A stretch of DNA of 64,000 nucleotides, from assembly GCA_964016875.1 (NCBI GenBank), contig OZ024737.1:31869683-31933682 (forward strand). Reading direction: 5' to 3'. Positions 1 through 11,624 of the stretch are shown here, piece by piece. Every line of letters begins with the position of its first letter. Positions within the stretch are counted from its first letter, which is position 1. The notes beneath the pieces were generated by a model. It searched no databases. It worked only from the letters and a program-made list of their open reading frames with translations, and was not told the DNA's origin. Position numbers and translations under genes: made by a program. This DNA is from Fallopia convolvulus (Eukaryota; Streptophyta; Magnoliopsida; Caryophyllales; Polygonaceae).

Positions 1-1150
1 TATATAGGGGAGGGTTCAAAAGAAATGGAAATTGTGGAGAAACAAAAGTCGTAATAAGAGTCTTTGGATTTGCAAGAATGGATGGCTAGGATTAGGGTGT
101 ATAATAATAGGAAAAAGAAAAATAACATACTATATTCGATTTTTCTAACCTATGCCCCAAGGGTATAGGTTAAGATCTTTAAAATGGAAATGAGTTGTTG
201 AATTTTATTATTTAGGATTATTTTGATTATTTTCTTAGGGTTTATTAATTTTCTTTTGGAGTTTTAGTTTCTATACCTAGTACTCTTAACATATGGCCTA
301 AGGGTATAGGATAGAAAAACCATAATATATTTACTAACATGGAAGTTCCTAAATTCTAGGCTAAATTTAAGGGGGCGTTTTTTTGTTAAAATTTGATTCG
401 ATTGTAAATTCGATTGTACTGCTTGTAAATTCGATTGTACATGTTTATTGTGATTTATTGTAAATTCGATTGTACTGCTTCAATATTCGAGTGTAAAAAT
501 ATCTTAATTTGTCATGTGTATGCTTGAATATGTTTTAATTTTTTTAATATTATTCCAAGGTTTTTTCGTATTTGTCATGGTTTGAATATCTATTCCACTT
601 TGTTGAATGTGTATTGTGTTGTCTTATTGGAAGTAAAACTGTGTATCGAATATAAATATATTGAACATTGAATAAGTAATTATAATTTATTGACTATGAT
701 TAAAAAAGGTCCTTATATGTTCACACTTTAATTCCATAAATGGCTAAAAATTAATATTCGATTCGCAATTCATGTCTATGAATTCAACAAACAACATATA
801 AACATTCAGAGTAAAATGATGCCTCTTTAGTGTTAAGCGTCATCTTTGGTCTTTATCATCCTTCTTTCATTCTCCTTAGGCCTCTTTATGTTCTTCAATC
901 ATCTTGATAGTTATCGACCTTTAAGACTGCATATTCAACATATAATACATAAACATTCGAGTACAATAACTATAAATTCAAATTTGCTTATCTAACATTC
1001 ACTGATTCTTTGACATGTTTAGGTTCAATAAGAGACACAAAGGTACTAAAATCACAAAATTTCTTGAATAGATGATCGAGTTTGTGCTCCCTTTGCATAT
1101 GGTGTGTTGATATTTTCGATGGGATGATCTTTTTTTAATGATAGTTCCTT
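1..1150. other. AT-rich intergenic DNA with a short local repeat
   Basis: No coding region is supported here. Between about 395 and 484 a unit of the form TGTAAATTCGATTGTACTGCTT-like DNA recurs about three times, a small local minisatellite. A short inverted-repeat element lies at 138-321 and is listed separately. The rest is AT-rich with no recognisable gene or repeat ends. Confidence 0.6.
138..321. mobile_element. Small terminal-inverted-repeat element (MITE), copy 1
   Basis: The left end reads GATTTTTCTAACCTATGCCC and the right end is its imperfect reverse complement (GGGTATAGGATAGAAAAACC). The element is 184 bp and has no coding capacity. A second copy in opposite orientation, split by a Helitron, lies at 6530-7505; both share the terminal ATAGG and internal GTTAAGA-type motifs. 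I could not resolve a convincing target-site duplication, so the superfamily is left open. Confidence 0.6.
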
Positions 1151-3090
1151 TTGGCAGTAAGATCTGGTGTTTCTACAAGTTCTCCTCAGCACTTGAGCTT
1201 ACTACATTTGGTGCATCCTCTGGATTGTTCCCAAGGTCTTAGTTTTTCAAATGGGAATCAATCTCCTTTGGAGAGAAAATTGGATCTTCAATGTGCCCAG
1301 TCAAGGAACCATCTTCATTATCATCAGTGTCATCTGGCGGTGAGGAATTATTTTATGTTGGATAGTCAAAATCATCTCTTCTTTGGTCATCATCATCTTC
1401 ATCTGGTTCCTCCTCTAAAATTGCAAAAGATCACTATTCTTTCCAGGTCCTTCTAGTTGAGCAATAGTTCCATGTGATGTTGAGTCTTCATCGAATACGG
1501 CATGAATGCTTTCCTCAAACTTTTTGGTTATATTATTGTATACTCTATAAGCCTTACTTTATATGAGTATCTTGTGAAAATTCCTTCATCACTCCTTGGA
1601 TCAAATTTTTCTAGGTTGTCGTTCTCATTGTTGTGAATGTAGCACCTCCATCTAAAAACTTTTAGGTGGAAAATGTTTGGTTTCCTACCCTTGATTAGTT
1701 CATAAGAAGTTTTTAAGAGAAGATGATGAATCATAGCCTTATTAAGGATATACACAATTGTGGAGATTGCTTTTGCCTAGAAGCTTTGTGGAACTCCACT
1801 CTCAAGCATCATAGTTCGAGCCATGCTTTCCAAGGTCATGTTATTCCTTTCCACCACACCATTTTGCTAACGTGTTCTTGGTGCAGAGAAATTGTGGAAA
1901 AAATCATGGTTGTTGCAAAAGTTTAGGAACTCCGAGTTATCAAACTCGGTACCATGATCTGATCTTATTGCCTTTAATTTTCTTCCCAATCTCACTTCAA
2001 TTTTCTTGATAAAGATATCAAACTCTTTGAATGATGTTCCTTTAGAAGACAAAAAGATAACCCAAGTGCCTCACAAGGGGTGGTGTAGTGGTAAGAGACA
2101 TGGGGGGATGTTGGGGGATCTCAAGTTCGATCCTTGCATCCACCCCTTCACTTGGGTGAAAAAATCAAGCCTCATCATTCTCCCTACCACTAGGTCGAGC
2201 CTGTCAGTGCAAGCCGATTTACTTGGTTTGTGCGCTTTGCCGACTAGTTCATGGACTCGGGGTTTACCACCAAAGGTGCGTTTCTTGTCAGTAAAAAAGA
2301 TAATCCAGGTAAATCTAGAAAACTCATCAATCATGGCAAACATGTACATGTTTCTATCATAGTTTTTGGTTCGCATTGGACCACACAGATCCATTTGGAT
2401 CAGTTCCAAGGGGCTTGAGGTACTCACAACCTTCTTTGATTTGAAGGAGCTTCTTGTCTACTTTCCTTTGACACATGCATCACATACATTTTTTGTTTCT
2501 GGATTGATTCTTGGTAGACCAATGACAAGATCTTATAGAACAACTTTTGGAACTGTGAGATGGAACTGATCACAAAGCCTTCTATGCCAAAGTTCTGTGT
2601 TGCTTGATGGAACCGTGAGACACAATTTCCTTGATGGTTAAAAATATGTGTCAACAATGTAGACATTGTTTGAGCATTTCCCTCTGAGAATAACCTTGTT
2701 GGTTTCTTTATTTATCACCAGGCATTTATTTGAGTCAAAGGTCACAATGTCGTTCCCCTGATCACAAAGTTGTGCAACACACAAAAGATTGTATCCTAGA
2801 TCTGTCACAATGTTAACATTGTTTATTTTGATAGATTTGTTAAACCTGACTTCTCTTGATCTTTAAATGGCTTCTTTGTTCTTGTTGTTAAAGGAAACAT
2901 TTCCTCCTTTAACTTGGGTGTTAAATGAGGCTAGATTGTTTCTGTTCTCTGTCATGTGGTTGGAGCATGCACTATTGATGAACAACTTACCGTTCTCCTT
3001 CGCTTTCACTTGAAAAATAGTTAATGTTTGACTACCCATGCAAAATATTCCTTGACTGGTTCCTTACATGGATAGTAGCTCACATAATCG
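1151..3090 (-). pseudogene. Degenerate Ty1/Copia pol (protease to integrase)
   Basis: Read on the minus strand, this stretch is a decayed Copia polyprotein. A protease-like segment (FINSACSNHMTENRN, about 2990) is followed by GAG-pre-integrase (ELWHRRL..., about 2600), then integrase. The integrase includes SPLELIQMDLCGPMRT (about 2400), RSDHGTEFDNSEFLNF (about 1940) and the C-terminal HHLLLKTSYELIKGRKPN block (about 1700). The reading frame is broken by stops and shifts and by a SINE at 2068-2293. No reverse transcriptase, RNase H or LTR is recognisable, so this is a truncated, inactive remnant. The family assignment rests on motif order and is secure; exact limits are approximate. Confidence 0.85.
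2051..2310 (+). mobile_element. tRNA-derived SINE inserted in the Copia integrase
   Basis: The body at 2068-2293 (226 bp) carries a Pol III A box (TGGTGTAGTGG, 2081-2091) and a B box (AGTTCGATCCT, 2124-2134) at tRNA-like spacing. It is flanked by 17-bp direct repeats, AAAAAGATAACCCAAGT (2051-2067) and AAAAAGATAATCCAGGT (2294-2310), differing at two positions. These are typical of L1-mediated insertion. Removing the body and one repeat rejoins the minus-strand integrase after its FFTDKK residues. This is a SINE and not a working tRNA gene: the 5' part is tRNA-like but no full cloverleaf was found and an unrelated 3' body follows. Confidence 0.88.
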
Positions 3091-6000
3091 TGTTCTTGTA
3101 ATTTGACATGTTTAATAAGAGTTTCTACTATAACCGTGATCTTGTTCTTGCATATTTTGGCTGCATTATTGTTTCAAAGAAACAGTACATGTATACTAGT
3201 AAATTAATAGACCGACCCTGGATCCTGGGTCCGCCACTACCAACAAGAGCATAAAAAATTAATAGACCGACCCTGGACATACATAGGAAAATGTTATTAA
3301 TATATAATTAAGGGATAGTTGGATTTTACTCTTATTATGCTTAGAGTTTTGAGATAAAATGTGAATTTCGATCTTATGTATTTTATAGTTAAAATTTCGA
3401 TACACATTCAATTTAATATCGGTCCGCCGAAATCTAATGCTAGAAACATGAGCATTGAATATGAGCATGGGCTTATCAAAATAAAAATTGATAACATAGA
3501 GTCTATAATTAATTCATATATAGGCCAACTTGCTTGTAAGTTGTAACTATGAGTCTTTGATCGAGCAACTCTAGACTTTGTTTGATTTGGAATTTCTCAT
3601 TCACGTGCACCACGTGAAGTCGCAAAATTAAGGCCGCCTAATTCTAATTGATACGACCATCAGATCAAATCGTGCCTACTTTCTACGAACCCACCTCACC
3701 GTTGGATTTTTATATATATTAATCAAGTCATTTTTATTAGAATGAATGATTTTAGTACAGAAATGATCGATCAAATAAAAATAATGATAAGATTTATTTT
3801 CCCGCGATATATAAATTATATAATGTGGCTAATTAAGGCAATGGTGGATCTGTTCTGGGCCATCGGTCTTGTATAAAAATATATTAAAGATTTGATTTCG
3901 ATTGTTCAATACTACTACTCCAGTACTTAGCTTATTATTAGCTTAATTATTATGCATACTTTGATCTAGATCTAGATCCAACGTACTTATCCAATTGGGT
4001 GGGGCCTCTGATAAGATATGCTGAATTGCTGATTGCAATATCGGCTTCTTCCTCTTCAATTACTCTGGGATCATCATAAGATATGGAACGAATATAGAGA
4101 ATCAATACATATAAATCATATAATCATTCACTTCAACCAAAAATAGATATATCATTCACTCTTTAACTCATGAAGGCACTCGATTTTTGCCATAAACAAT
4201 AGAAATAATTTTTGTAACGAAAACAAGATTATTGTTAAACAGTTTACTAGTTGTATACAAATTACTAGAGTCCCATGTCTAGTGACACGTTTAAAACTAA
4301 GAAATAAAAAGATACAGTATATAAACATGTATCTGCAAAAGTACCATTAAAAAGATTTTAATTAGAAGCTCATGCTTCGTTTGGATCCCGCCAAATGGAT
4401 ATATTTCGCCTTAAACATGATTTTAAATTTGTCATATGACGATTTCGATCCATCAGATGCTCGTTTATAAATATTGAGAAAGTCAGTTAGTGAAGAGCAT
4501 TTGTGCAAATTTATCTGAAGTGAAAGAAACGTATCATCAACTGAAAAAAGATGGGAAACTGGAGTTGTCATAACACCTTCTTGATCTCATTTCGAAAACC
4601 TATCTTCCGACATAAGAGTGCCTTCCTTATGCGCTAATTTGTGAGTATCGAGATTGCCTTTTACTGTTTTGCAATCTCACATATGCACGTAATTCCCATA
4701 AAAGACCAATTAACATATTAAGTAATAACCCACTCGATCGATTACATGATACCCCAAATCAACATTCAACGGAAAAATTCAGTATCATCCGTATTCGGAA
4801 ACTTGGAATGTTGGACATCAATTGCTAAGCGAGAATGAATATCACATACAACACAACCAACAGATGAAGACATACCTACTAGATTGACGACAATAACAAA
4901 ATTGGGTAGATTCAAACTATAGACAATGAACCGCCTTGGCCACAAACCAAACAATCGATAGGCACGAGCCCATATTCGAAACCAAACCCACCAAACCGTA
5001 AGGAAGATCCAACAATAAAGAGTTTGGCGTTCCTCGATAGTGCCTTAGAGGATCAAATCCGAATGACAGAAATCAAGGGACAATTGCCGAAATTGGATAC
5101 AAACGAAAGAAGCCCCATCCAAAAATAATATTCCATCTACAAGGATACAGGATTGGGGCGCGCGATCAGAAGAAATATGATTTCGGGACCGTCGGAGCTT
5201 GAATTCGCCAAATCTAACTTTAATTGCCTTGTTAGAAAGAGGCGTGAATTTGGCCGAAAAAAACCAACCCATGCGACTCTCTTGGTCATTGTTAGAAAGA
5301 GGCGTGAATTTGGCTGATCATGCACTCTTAAACACGAATGACTAGGATTTTGAGGTAGCGAATACCGACGTTTATCATATAATTTCAATAAAATTTCACC
5401 TTGTGACATGAGCGAAAGTTGGAATGATTAATACCAGTCGTCAAATTTTGACTCAATGGAGTTGTAAACCGAACCCCATTAGGGTTGACCCAACTCGTTT
5501 TTTAAATAAATATATCATTTATTTTAATTATTATTTTCTATTTTATTATTAAAATATACAAATAATATTTTATTATTAAATAAAATTATTTAATTATTAT
5601 ATTGTTTTAAAATAATAAAAAAAAATCACGTTCTTAAATTATTAGATTGACCCAAAATCGCACAAAGTACACGATGTTTGACTCGATTGACCCATAAATT
5701 TTAATGGCCTAATTCCATACTTAACTTGAACTGAACCGCTTGACATGTATTGTATATTGATACGTGATATATTTAATGCTTAAAAATTGTGAAAATTACT
5801 ACTTTACTAGACCGCTTGACCCGTCCGTTGGACGGTCTATAAAAATGCAAATTATATGTGTTAGTTGTTGAAAACAAATAATGAAGAGAAAATGCTTTAA
5901 AATATTTTTTAATTATTAATTTGTTGTGAGATATATATATTATGAATCTTAATTATTTGTTTATTGATTTTATGAGTGGGCAGAGATAATTTCGTACCTA

Positions 6001-6529
6001 ATTTTAATTATGACCGAAGTGGTACTATTTATATAGTGCAAAATGACCGAAGTGTAACAAATAATGAAAGGTACATGCTCCAAAAACTTGGGCTATCTAT
6101 ATAGTGCAAGGGTTGCTAGATGTTGGGAAGGTAAAAGGGTGACTAATTACTATGGTCGTACTACATTGAAAAACAAAGTTGAAAGGACTATTGCTATAAT
6201 ATTGAAGGAAGTTGAGGGGTTAAAATACTTAAGAAGGGATCTAAAATGGTGATCGGAGAAGCTGAAATGTATAAGCCAATTAATGCTCTTATTAGTAATA
6301 ACATCTTTTGTGATTGTGAGAGGCCATTCGTCGACTGTTTAAACACCTGAACATATTTCCCACTGTAATTATTTGTTAGATGTCTTTTGTATTTGAGAAT
6401 ATTTTTTATTTATTTTAATAATTAGTTTACATTTAAAAGTAGAACATTTATTTGTCTTAGAGGGAGAGTTTTTATAGTTGTATAGATACCTGACTTTTTT
6501 AGGTTGAGACTTGTGGTAATTGATATTTT
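3091..6529. other. Intergenic, no supported gene
   Basis: AT-rich DNA with only short unrelated reading frames. At about 3205-3280 the phrase AATTAATAGACCGACCCTGG occurs twice. At 5229-5314 the phrase TTAGAAAGAGGCGTGAATTT occurs twice, about 60 bp apart. An open frame at 6064-6252 (+, 62 codons) and one at 4362-4571 (-) resemble no family I recognise. I see no splice-consistent gene model. Confidence 0.5.
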
Positions 6530-7505
6530 GGTTTTTCTAAGGGTATAGGTTAAGAGTAATAATTTTGGGAACTAAAACCCTAATCGGAAACTAAAAATCC
6601 CTATTAAAAAAAAATCTAATCTATCCTAATACATTATAAAGTAGAACCCAAGTCTGTTGTAAAATTTGCACCACGTGGCATTTTTGAATAAATTAATGTA
6701 AAATTATATTTTAATAAATTTTGTAACAACTTATAGTATTCTTGCTATATGTACTAAATAGATAACATGTTTATATAATTTTTTATGTATATAATTTTCT
6801 ATCTATGGATTATGTATTAGTTTACTACAACAGATAATATATTTATATAATTTTTATATACATAAATTCCTATGAGATGATATTTTCCATATTAATGTAA
6901 TATTTTTATCTCTTAACAAGATTTAGGGTCTTAATATATATATATATTTTTTTATTTTTAACAAGGCTTGAGCTCCAAGTATAAAATTTATAACTATATA
7001 ATGATATAATTTTAAATAATAATTTTTGTTATGTTGATATATTTTTATTTTGAGAAAAGATATAATTTTATGTGTAATTTATTCTATTTATTGATATTTT
7101 TTATGCATATCTTTTTTATGTTGTAACAAAATTTGGGATCCAAGTATATAAGTTCTTTATCTATATCTTGATAATAACTTGATCTAATACTTTTTATATT
7201 AATTTTATGCGTAATTTTTTTTAATCTTTTAACAAGACTCGGACTTCAAGTATATAATTTTTATATGCTGATAGAATATGGGTCACAATCCTAAAGAGTT
7301 TTTATAAATTACATAATTTGATTACGATATTATATACAAGTGTTTTATTTTTTTTATTTATATTCTAATATCATAATATTGTATAATCTTTAGTAAAATT
7401 ATCCCGTAAGTATCACGGGGATTCAACTAGTTAAATACAAATAGTCAAATATAATATATATTACCATATTTAGTCTTCTAAATAAGGGCATAGGATAGAA
7501 AAATC
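6530..7505. mobile_element. Same MITE family, copy 2, split by a Helitron
   Basis: The left half (6530-6619) starts GGTTTTTCTA and contains GGGTATAGGTTAAGAGTA. The right half (7431-7505) ends GGCATAGGATAGAAAAATC, its inverted partner. Together the halves make about 165 bp, close to the 184-bp copy at 138-321 but in opposite orientation. The 811 bp between them have Helitron ends. No clear target duplication was found for the MITE itself. Confidence 0.6.
6620..7430 (+). mobile_element. Non-autonomous Helitron
   Basis: The 5' end is TCTATCCTAATACATTATAA, the usual plant Helitron TC start. The 3' end has a GC-richer hairpin (ATCCCGTAAG...CACGGGGAT, 7401-7421) followed after a few bases by CTAG at 7427-7430. 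The insertion sits between A (6619) and T (7431), as expected for Helitrons, with no target duplication. The 811-bp body is AT-rich and has no Rep/helicase ORF. Its first 60 bp resemble those of the mini-Helitron at 54643. Confidence 0.82.
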
Positions 7506-8393
7506 GTTAATATTTTATAATAAAATATTATGAGTGATAGATGATTGTAAATAAAAAGTTCAAAGCTTGGTGAATGGCGATCCCATATAATTTTCTTTTA
7601 TATATCAATATTGTGTGATTTTAACACTCTTTATTAAAGTCGATCATTTGATCGTAACTTTTATTTCACGTCAATCTTAATACTACAAATATAATTCATG
7701 AATGCTTATGGGTTTCGTTCAGATTAAAATACACCGCTCCTTTATTAACTTTGCGTTTTCAAAAATAGGAAGCAAATTTCAAGTTGATTGAAATGTTGCT
7801 ACTTAAGGTATATAAAGGACAAAATACAAAAGACGGACGAGATCGAAACCGACAGGCTAAACTTATTAAATACCCCGTTGTTTCTTGTAATAATTTGCTA
7901 GCGATTATTATATTGTGTCCTTTTCAATTGATTAAAAGACAACCACTTGATTTTCCTATCTTTCGTTTTTCAAAAAAAATCTTCTATCTCGTCCTTCTAC
8001 CAAAAAAAATATCTTCTATCTTTTGTTAAAAAGTGATAAAACTACTATAGTTTCAAAATTCAATTGTGATGTATAATAAAGCTTATAAAAATTGAAGCTT
8101 TGATTTGAATATAAAGATTCCCAATGCTTCAAACGTGACAATAGAAAAGCCAAACGTAAGGCGTGCTCCTACAAATTCCCCCGTCCCCCGCGAACTACCC
8201 TCGCAATTTCCTGTGCTCGAGTGTCTCCCCCCTCTTTAGCCCAGTTGCGTTTTGTCTGATTATTCAAAGCAGCAGAATTCAGACTGGTAGCTGGTGGTTT
8301 CCCAAATAGTTTAATTAATCAAACACCCGGATTATTTAAAGGGTCAATTTTCATAATTCTTGAGTGATTATTGTTGTGGGAGGAGGAGAAAAA
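7506..8393. other. Upstream region and 5' leader of the MFS gene
   Basis: No gene is supported between the MITE end and the MFS start codon. The last 250 bp shift from AT-rich DNA to a more mixed, C/T-rich sequence (about 8170-8250), consistent with a plant promoter and 5' UTR. No transcription start or TATA box could be fixed with confidence. A small frame at 7784-8029 is judged random. Confidence 0.45.
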
Positions 8394-11300
8394 ATGGGGT
8401 TGCAGAAGCCGTCCACCGCTACTACCTTGAAATGGCTGGGGTTTGTGACGGCGGTTTGGGTTCAGGCGATCTCGGGCAACAATTACACCTTCTCAAACTA
8501 CTCGGACGCTCTCAAAAGCCTTATGAATCTGACCCAGGTTGAACTCAACTATCTTTCTGTTGCTAAGGATGTGGGTAAGGCTTTTGGGCTTCTTGCTGGT
8601 TTGTGCTCTGACCGGTTCCCACCCTGGACTCTCCTTCTCATCGGCTCCATTGAAGGAATGATTGGCTATGGTGCTCAGTGGCTTGTTGTCAGTGAGAGAA
8701 TTAGCCCTCTTCCTTACTGGGCGGTATGATTTCCTTCCCTTTCCTGATTTTGATTTGGTTTTTCATGTTTTTGGTCAAATTGATTCTTTTCTAGGGTTTG
8801 GTTGGCTAGATTTCTGGTTTAATTTGAGATTTCGTAGATGGGAATTCGAATTCATACATGGCTTTGAACATGAAATTCTTTGTTGCTATAAATGGAATTG
8901 ATCTAGTCACGTGCTTTCCGTTTTCATGCTTAGCAAACATGGTGGACTTTTTGGCCATATGGAATCTCATGGATTTGAGCTTTCTCGTCATTGAGATTTC
9001 GTACATAGAAATTGGACTTTAGCTACCGTTGTACTTGAAATTCTTTGTTGATAATTGTTTCTCAATTCTCATGTCTAGCATACTATTTCTATTTTACCCA
9101 TCCAATTGAAACATGGTTTAATTTTGTCAATAGAAGCTCATGGTTTTTTTTTTCTTCATTTTCTCATGTGGCCCCAGATGTGTATATTTATGTGTTTTGG
9201 GGGCAACAGTACAACATGGATGAACACAGCAATCTTAGTCACATGCATTAGAAACTTCAGAGGCAACAGGGGTCCAGTCTCTGGTATCCTTAAAGGCTAT
9301 GTAGGCTTAAGCACTGCTATATTCACCGATCTTTGCGACGCCCTTTTCTCAGACAGCTCTTCGAAGTTCCTACTCATGCTCACATTCGCCCCTTTCGCTG
9401 TTTGCGTGACTGCAATGGTGTTCTTACGCGAGGTTCCTCCTTCCATCTCTTCGGCACAGGACAAACAAGAAGCCAAGTACTTTAACATGTTTAATGCTGT
9501 AGCTGTTGTGGTTGCTTTCTACCTATTAGCCTATGATTTTATAGGCTCACAAGGGAGCGCTTATGATATAGCCTTCTCTTCAATTCTAATGGTTCTTTTA
9601 GCCTCTCCTTTGATAATTCCAGCTTATATCGGTGTTAAAGGCTGGCTTAGTACGCGTGTTGGGTCAGACGTTGAGGATCAGGTTGTTGAGCCTTTGTTGG
9701 TGTCTGATATTGTTCCTGAAATACAAGCTACTCAGGAGGAGTCGGCGGTGGTGCCTTTAGTGGCAACTGAGGAGGTGGTTGTGATTGGAGAGGTTAAGAA
9801 AGATCAGCTAGTTCTTGGGGATGATCATACAATATTTGAGGCATTCAAGACAAAGGAATTCTGGATCTTGTTTCTTTCTTTCTTGTGCGGAGTGGGCCCG
9901 GGCATGATGGTGATGAACAATATGGGGCAAATGGGATCATCCCTTGGATATTCGGATGTGTCGATATTTGTGTCACTCCTTAGCATTACTGGGTTTTTCG
10001 GAAGAATTCTATCTGGGACGATTTCAGAGTATTGTATCAAGTGAGTTGGCTTTTCTCCATTTTTCTGCTTCATTTGAGTTTATTATATTTAAATTCTTTT
10101 ATTCGTTTATTTCTTACCAAATGACTTGCTTACTCTTCTTTGTGCATGTATATTAAGCTAACAAGTTATTGATTAATCATGTTTAAAACCTGCAACTGGT
10201 CTTACCAAAAAAAAAAACTGCAACTGGTGAGAAATATATTTGGGAAGAAGAAACAATAGATCAGTATATCTCTTAATGTTTACTGATTTTGTTCTGATAT
10301 AATTGTTGGTTTGTTTGTTTTCTTGACCATATTCTTTTCTAAGATAGATAATTTATTGGGTTGGTTTTTCTTTTCTTGCGTGACCAATTCCAAGGCTTCT
10401 CAACCATGGAACAAATTCTACTGTTTACAAAATTTTGTACAACTGAATGTATAAAGTTTCTAAACAGTAAGTCTATATGATTTGTTGAAGAAAAGTTCAT
10501 TTTGTGCTCTTAAAGCTTTGAATAGATATGAAAGTAACATGCACTAAGATCAACTAGCTATTGTAGGACCATTTGTTGGATGTTAGTACTACTTTTTCAG
10601 TTTGGACGTACCAGTCTGAAAATGCTACTGATAACACGTCATTTAATGTCACAACTTGTTACTTGGCTAGTTGCATATTAAGCCTTAGTTGAATTGATTT
10701 TTTTTTTGTCAGTAAATGCTACTGATAACAAGTCATTTAATGTCACAACTTGAAACTTTGGCTTCTTTCATATTAATCCTTAGTTGAATTGATGTTTTTT
10801 GTCGGTTCATTTAATTGAATTGATGTTGATTTGTGAATTGTGATTATCCTACTTTAATTCCTTGTTCTAATTTTTTGTTTGTTGCTACTCATGCTCATGT
10901 TGTTACTATTTATAAACAAGCTTAATATGAACTATTCACTACTAAAGAATGGTAACAAGTTTGTATCACCAAATAATCTAATTATATATAGATTTTCTAA
11001 ATGCCCAAGAACCCTGAGTTGGAAAGATTATCTTAGATTTGATGTAATTAGGAGTTAGTTTATCTTTATATATCTTTTTAAAATGCTAACTCTCAAAACC
11101 GAGATTAAACAGTATAGTTGTCCTTACACGTTCCTTATTTCTGCAGGAAATTTCTGACCCCAAGGCCTATCTTCAACGGAGCATCACAAATCCTAATGGC
11201 AGTCGGATTCGTAGTCATGGCATTCGCTATCCCAGGATGTCTATACATAGGATCATGCGTAGTCGGTTTATGCTACGGTGTTCGTCTTGCAGTTTCCGTT

Positions 11301-11624
11301 CCAGCTGCCTCGGAAATCTTCGGCCTCAAGTATTACGGTCTCCTCTACAACGTCTTAGTCCTCAATCTCCCAATTGGCTCGTTCATCTTTTCGGGTCTCC
11401 TTGCTGGATACTTGTACGATGCAGAGGCCACAACCACTACGAGTGGAGGAAACGAGTGCTACGGGGCCCACTGCTACCGCCTTTGCTTCTTCATCTTGGC
11501 AGGGACGTGTTTGGTTGGGTCGGTATTGGACGTTTGGCTTTCGTTGAAGACTAGGGATCTTTACAAGAAGATTGGAGGGATTAAAAGGGCGAAGGCCGAG
11601 GAGTTGAATGGCAAGGGAAATTGA
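8394..11624 (+). CDS. Nodulin-like / MFS membrane transporter (NFD4-like family)
   Basis: Three exons are joined by GT-AG introns: 8394-8723, 9178-10040 and 11147-11624. They total 1,671 nt and encode 556 aa, a usual length for the family. The start MGLQKPST was chosen over an upstream in-frame non-AUG extension. The N-terminus (KWLGFVTAVWVQAISGNNYTF) is the Nodulin-like domain; GGNSTTWMNTAILVTCIRNF and GPVSGILKGYVGLS are family hallmarks. An acidic hydrophilic loop lies at about residues 265-320. The second MFS half begins near TKEFWILFLSFLCGVGPGMM and includes SEIFGLKYYGLLYN. About 12 membrane spans are expected. Arabidopsis homologues are annotated NUCLEAR FUSION DEFECTIVE 4-like; the substrate of most members is unknown. 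Frames join exactly at both junctions (phase 0, then 2). It appears intact. Confidence 0.93.
10621..10808. repeat. 94-bp tandem duplication in intron 2 of the MFS gene
   Basis: Two diverged head-to-tail copies both begin AATGCTACTGATAACA and end near CTTAGTTGAATTGAT (10621-10714 and 10715-10808). The copies differ mainly in the middle third. The duplication is intronic and affects no splice site. Confidence 0.8.

Noticed and set aside
2081..2134. A nuclear tRNA gene on the plus strand
   Set aside because: Boxes A and B are present, but no cloverleaf or terminator follows and the flanking 17-bp duplication shows a SINE.
4362..5409. Minus-strand ORFs as a gene
   Set aside because: Short frames of 60-90 codons with no family resemblance, no splice-consistent joining, and a local 60-bp duplication that explains part of the open frame.
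9106..9177. Upstream extension of MFS exon 2 as coding
   Set aside because: The acceptor CAG at 9175-9177 and family alignment (YWA then MCIFMCFGG) place the exon start at 9178; the earlier codons are intronic.
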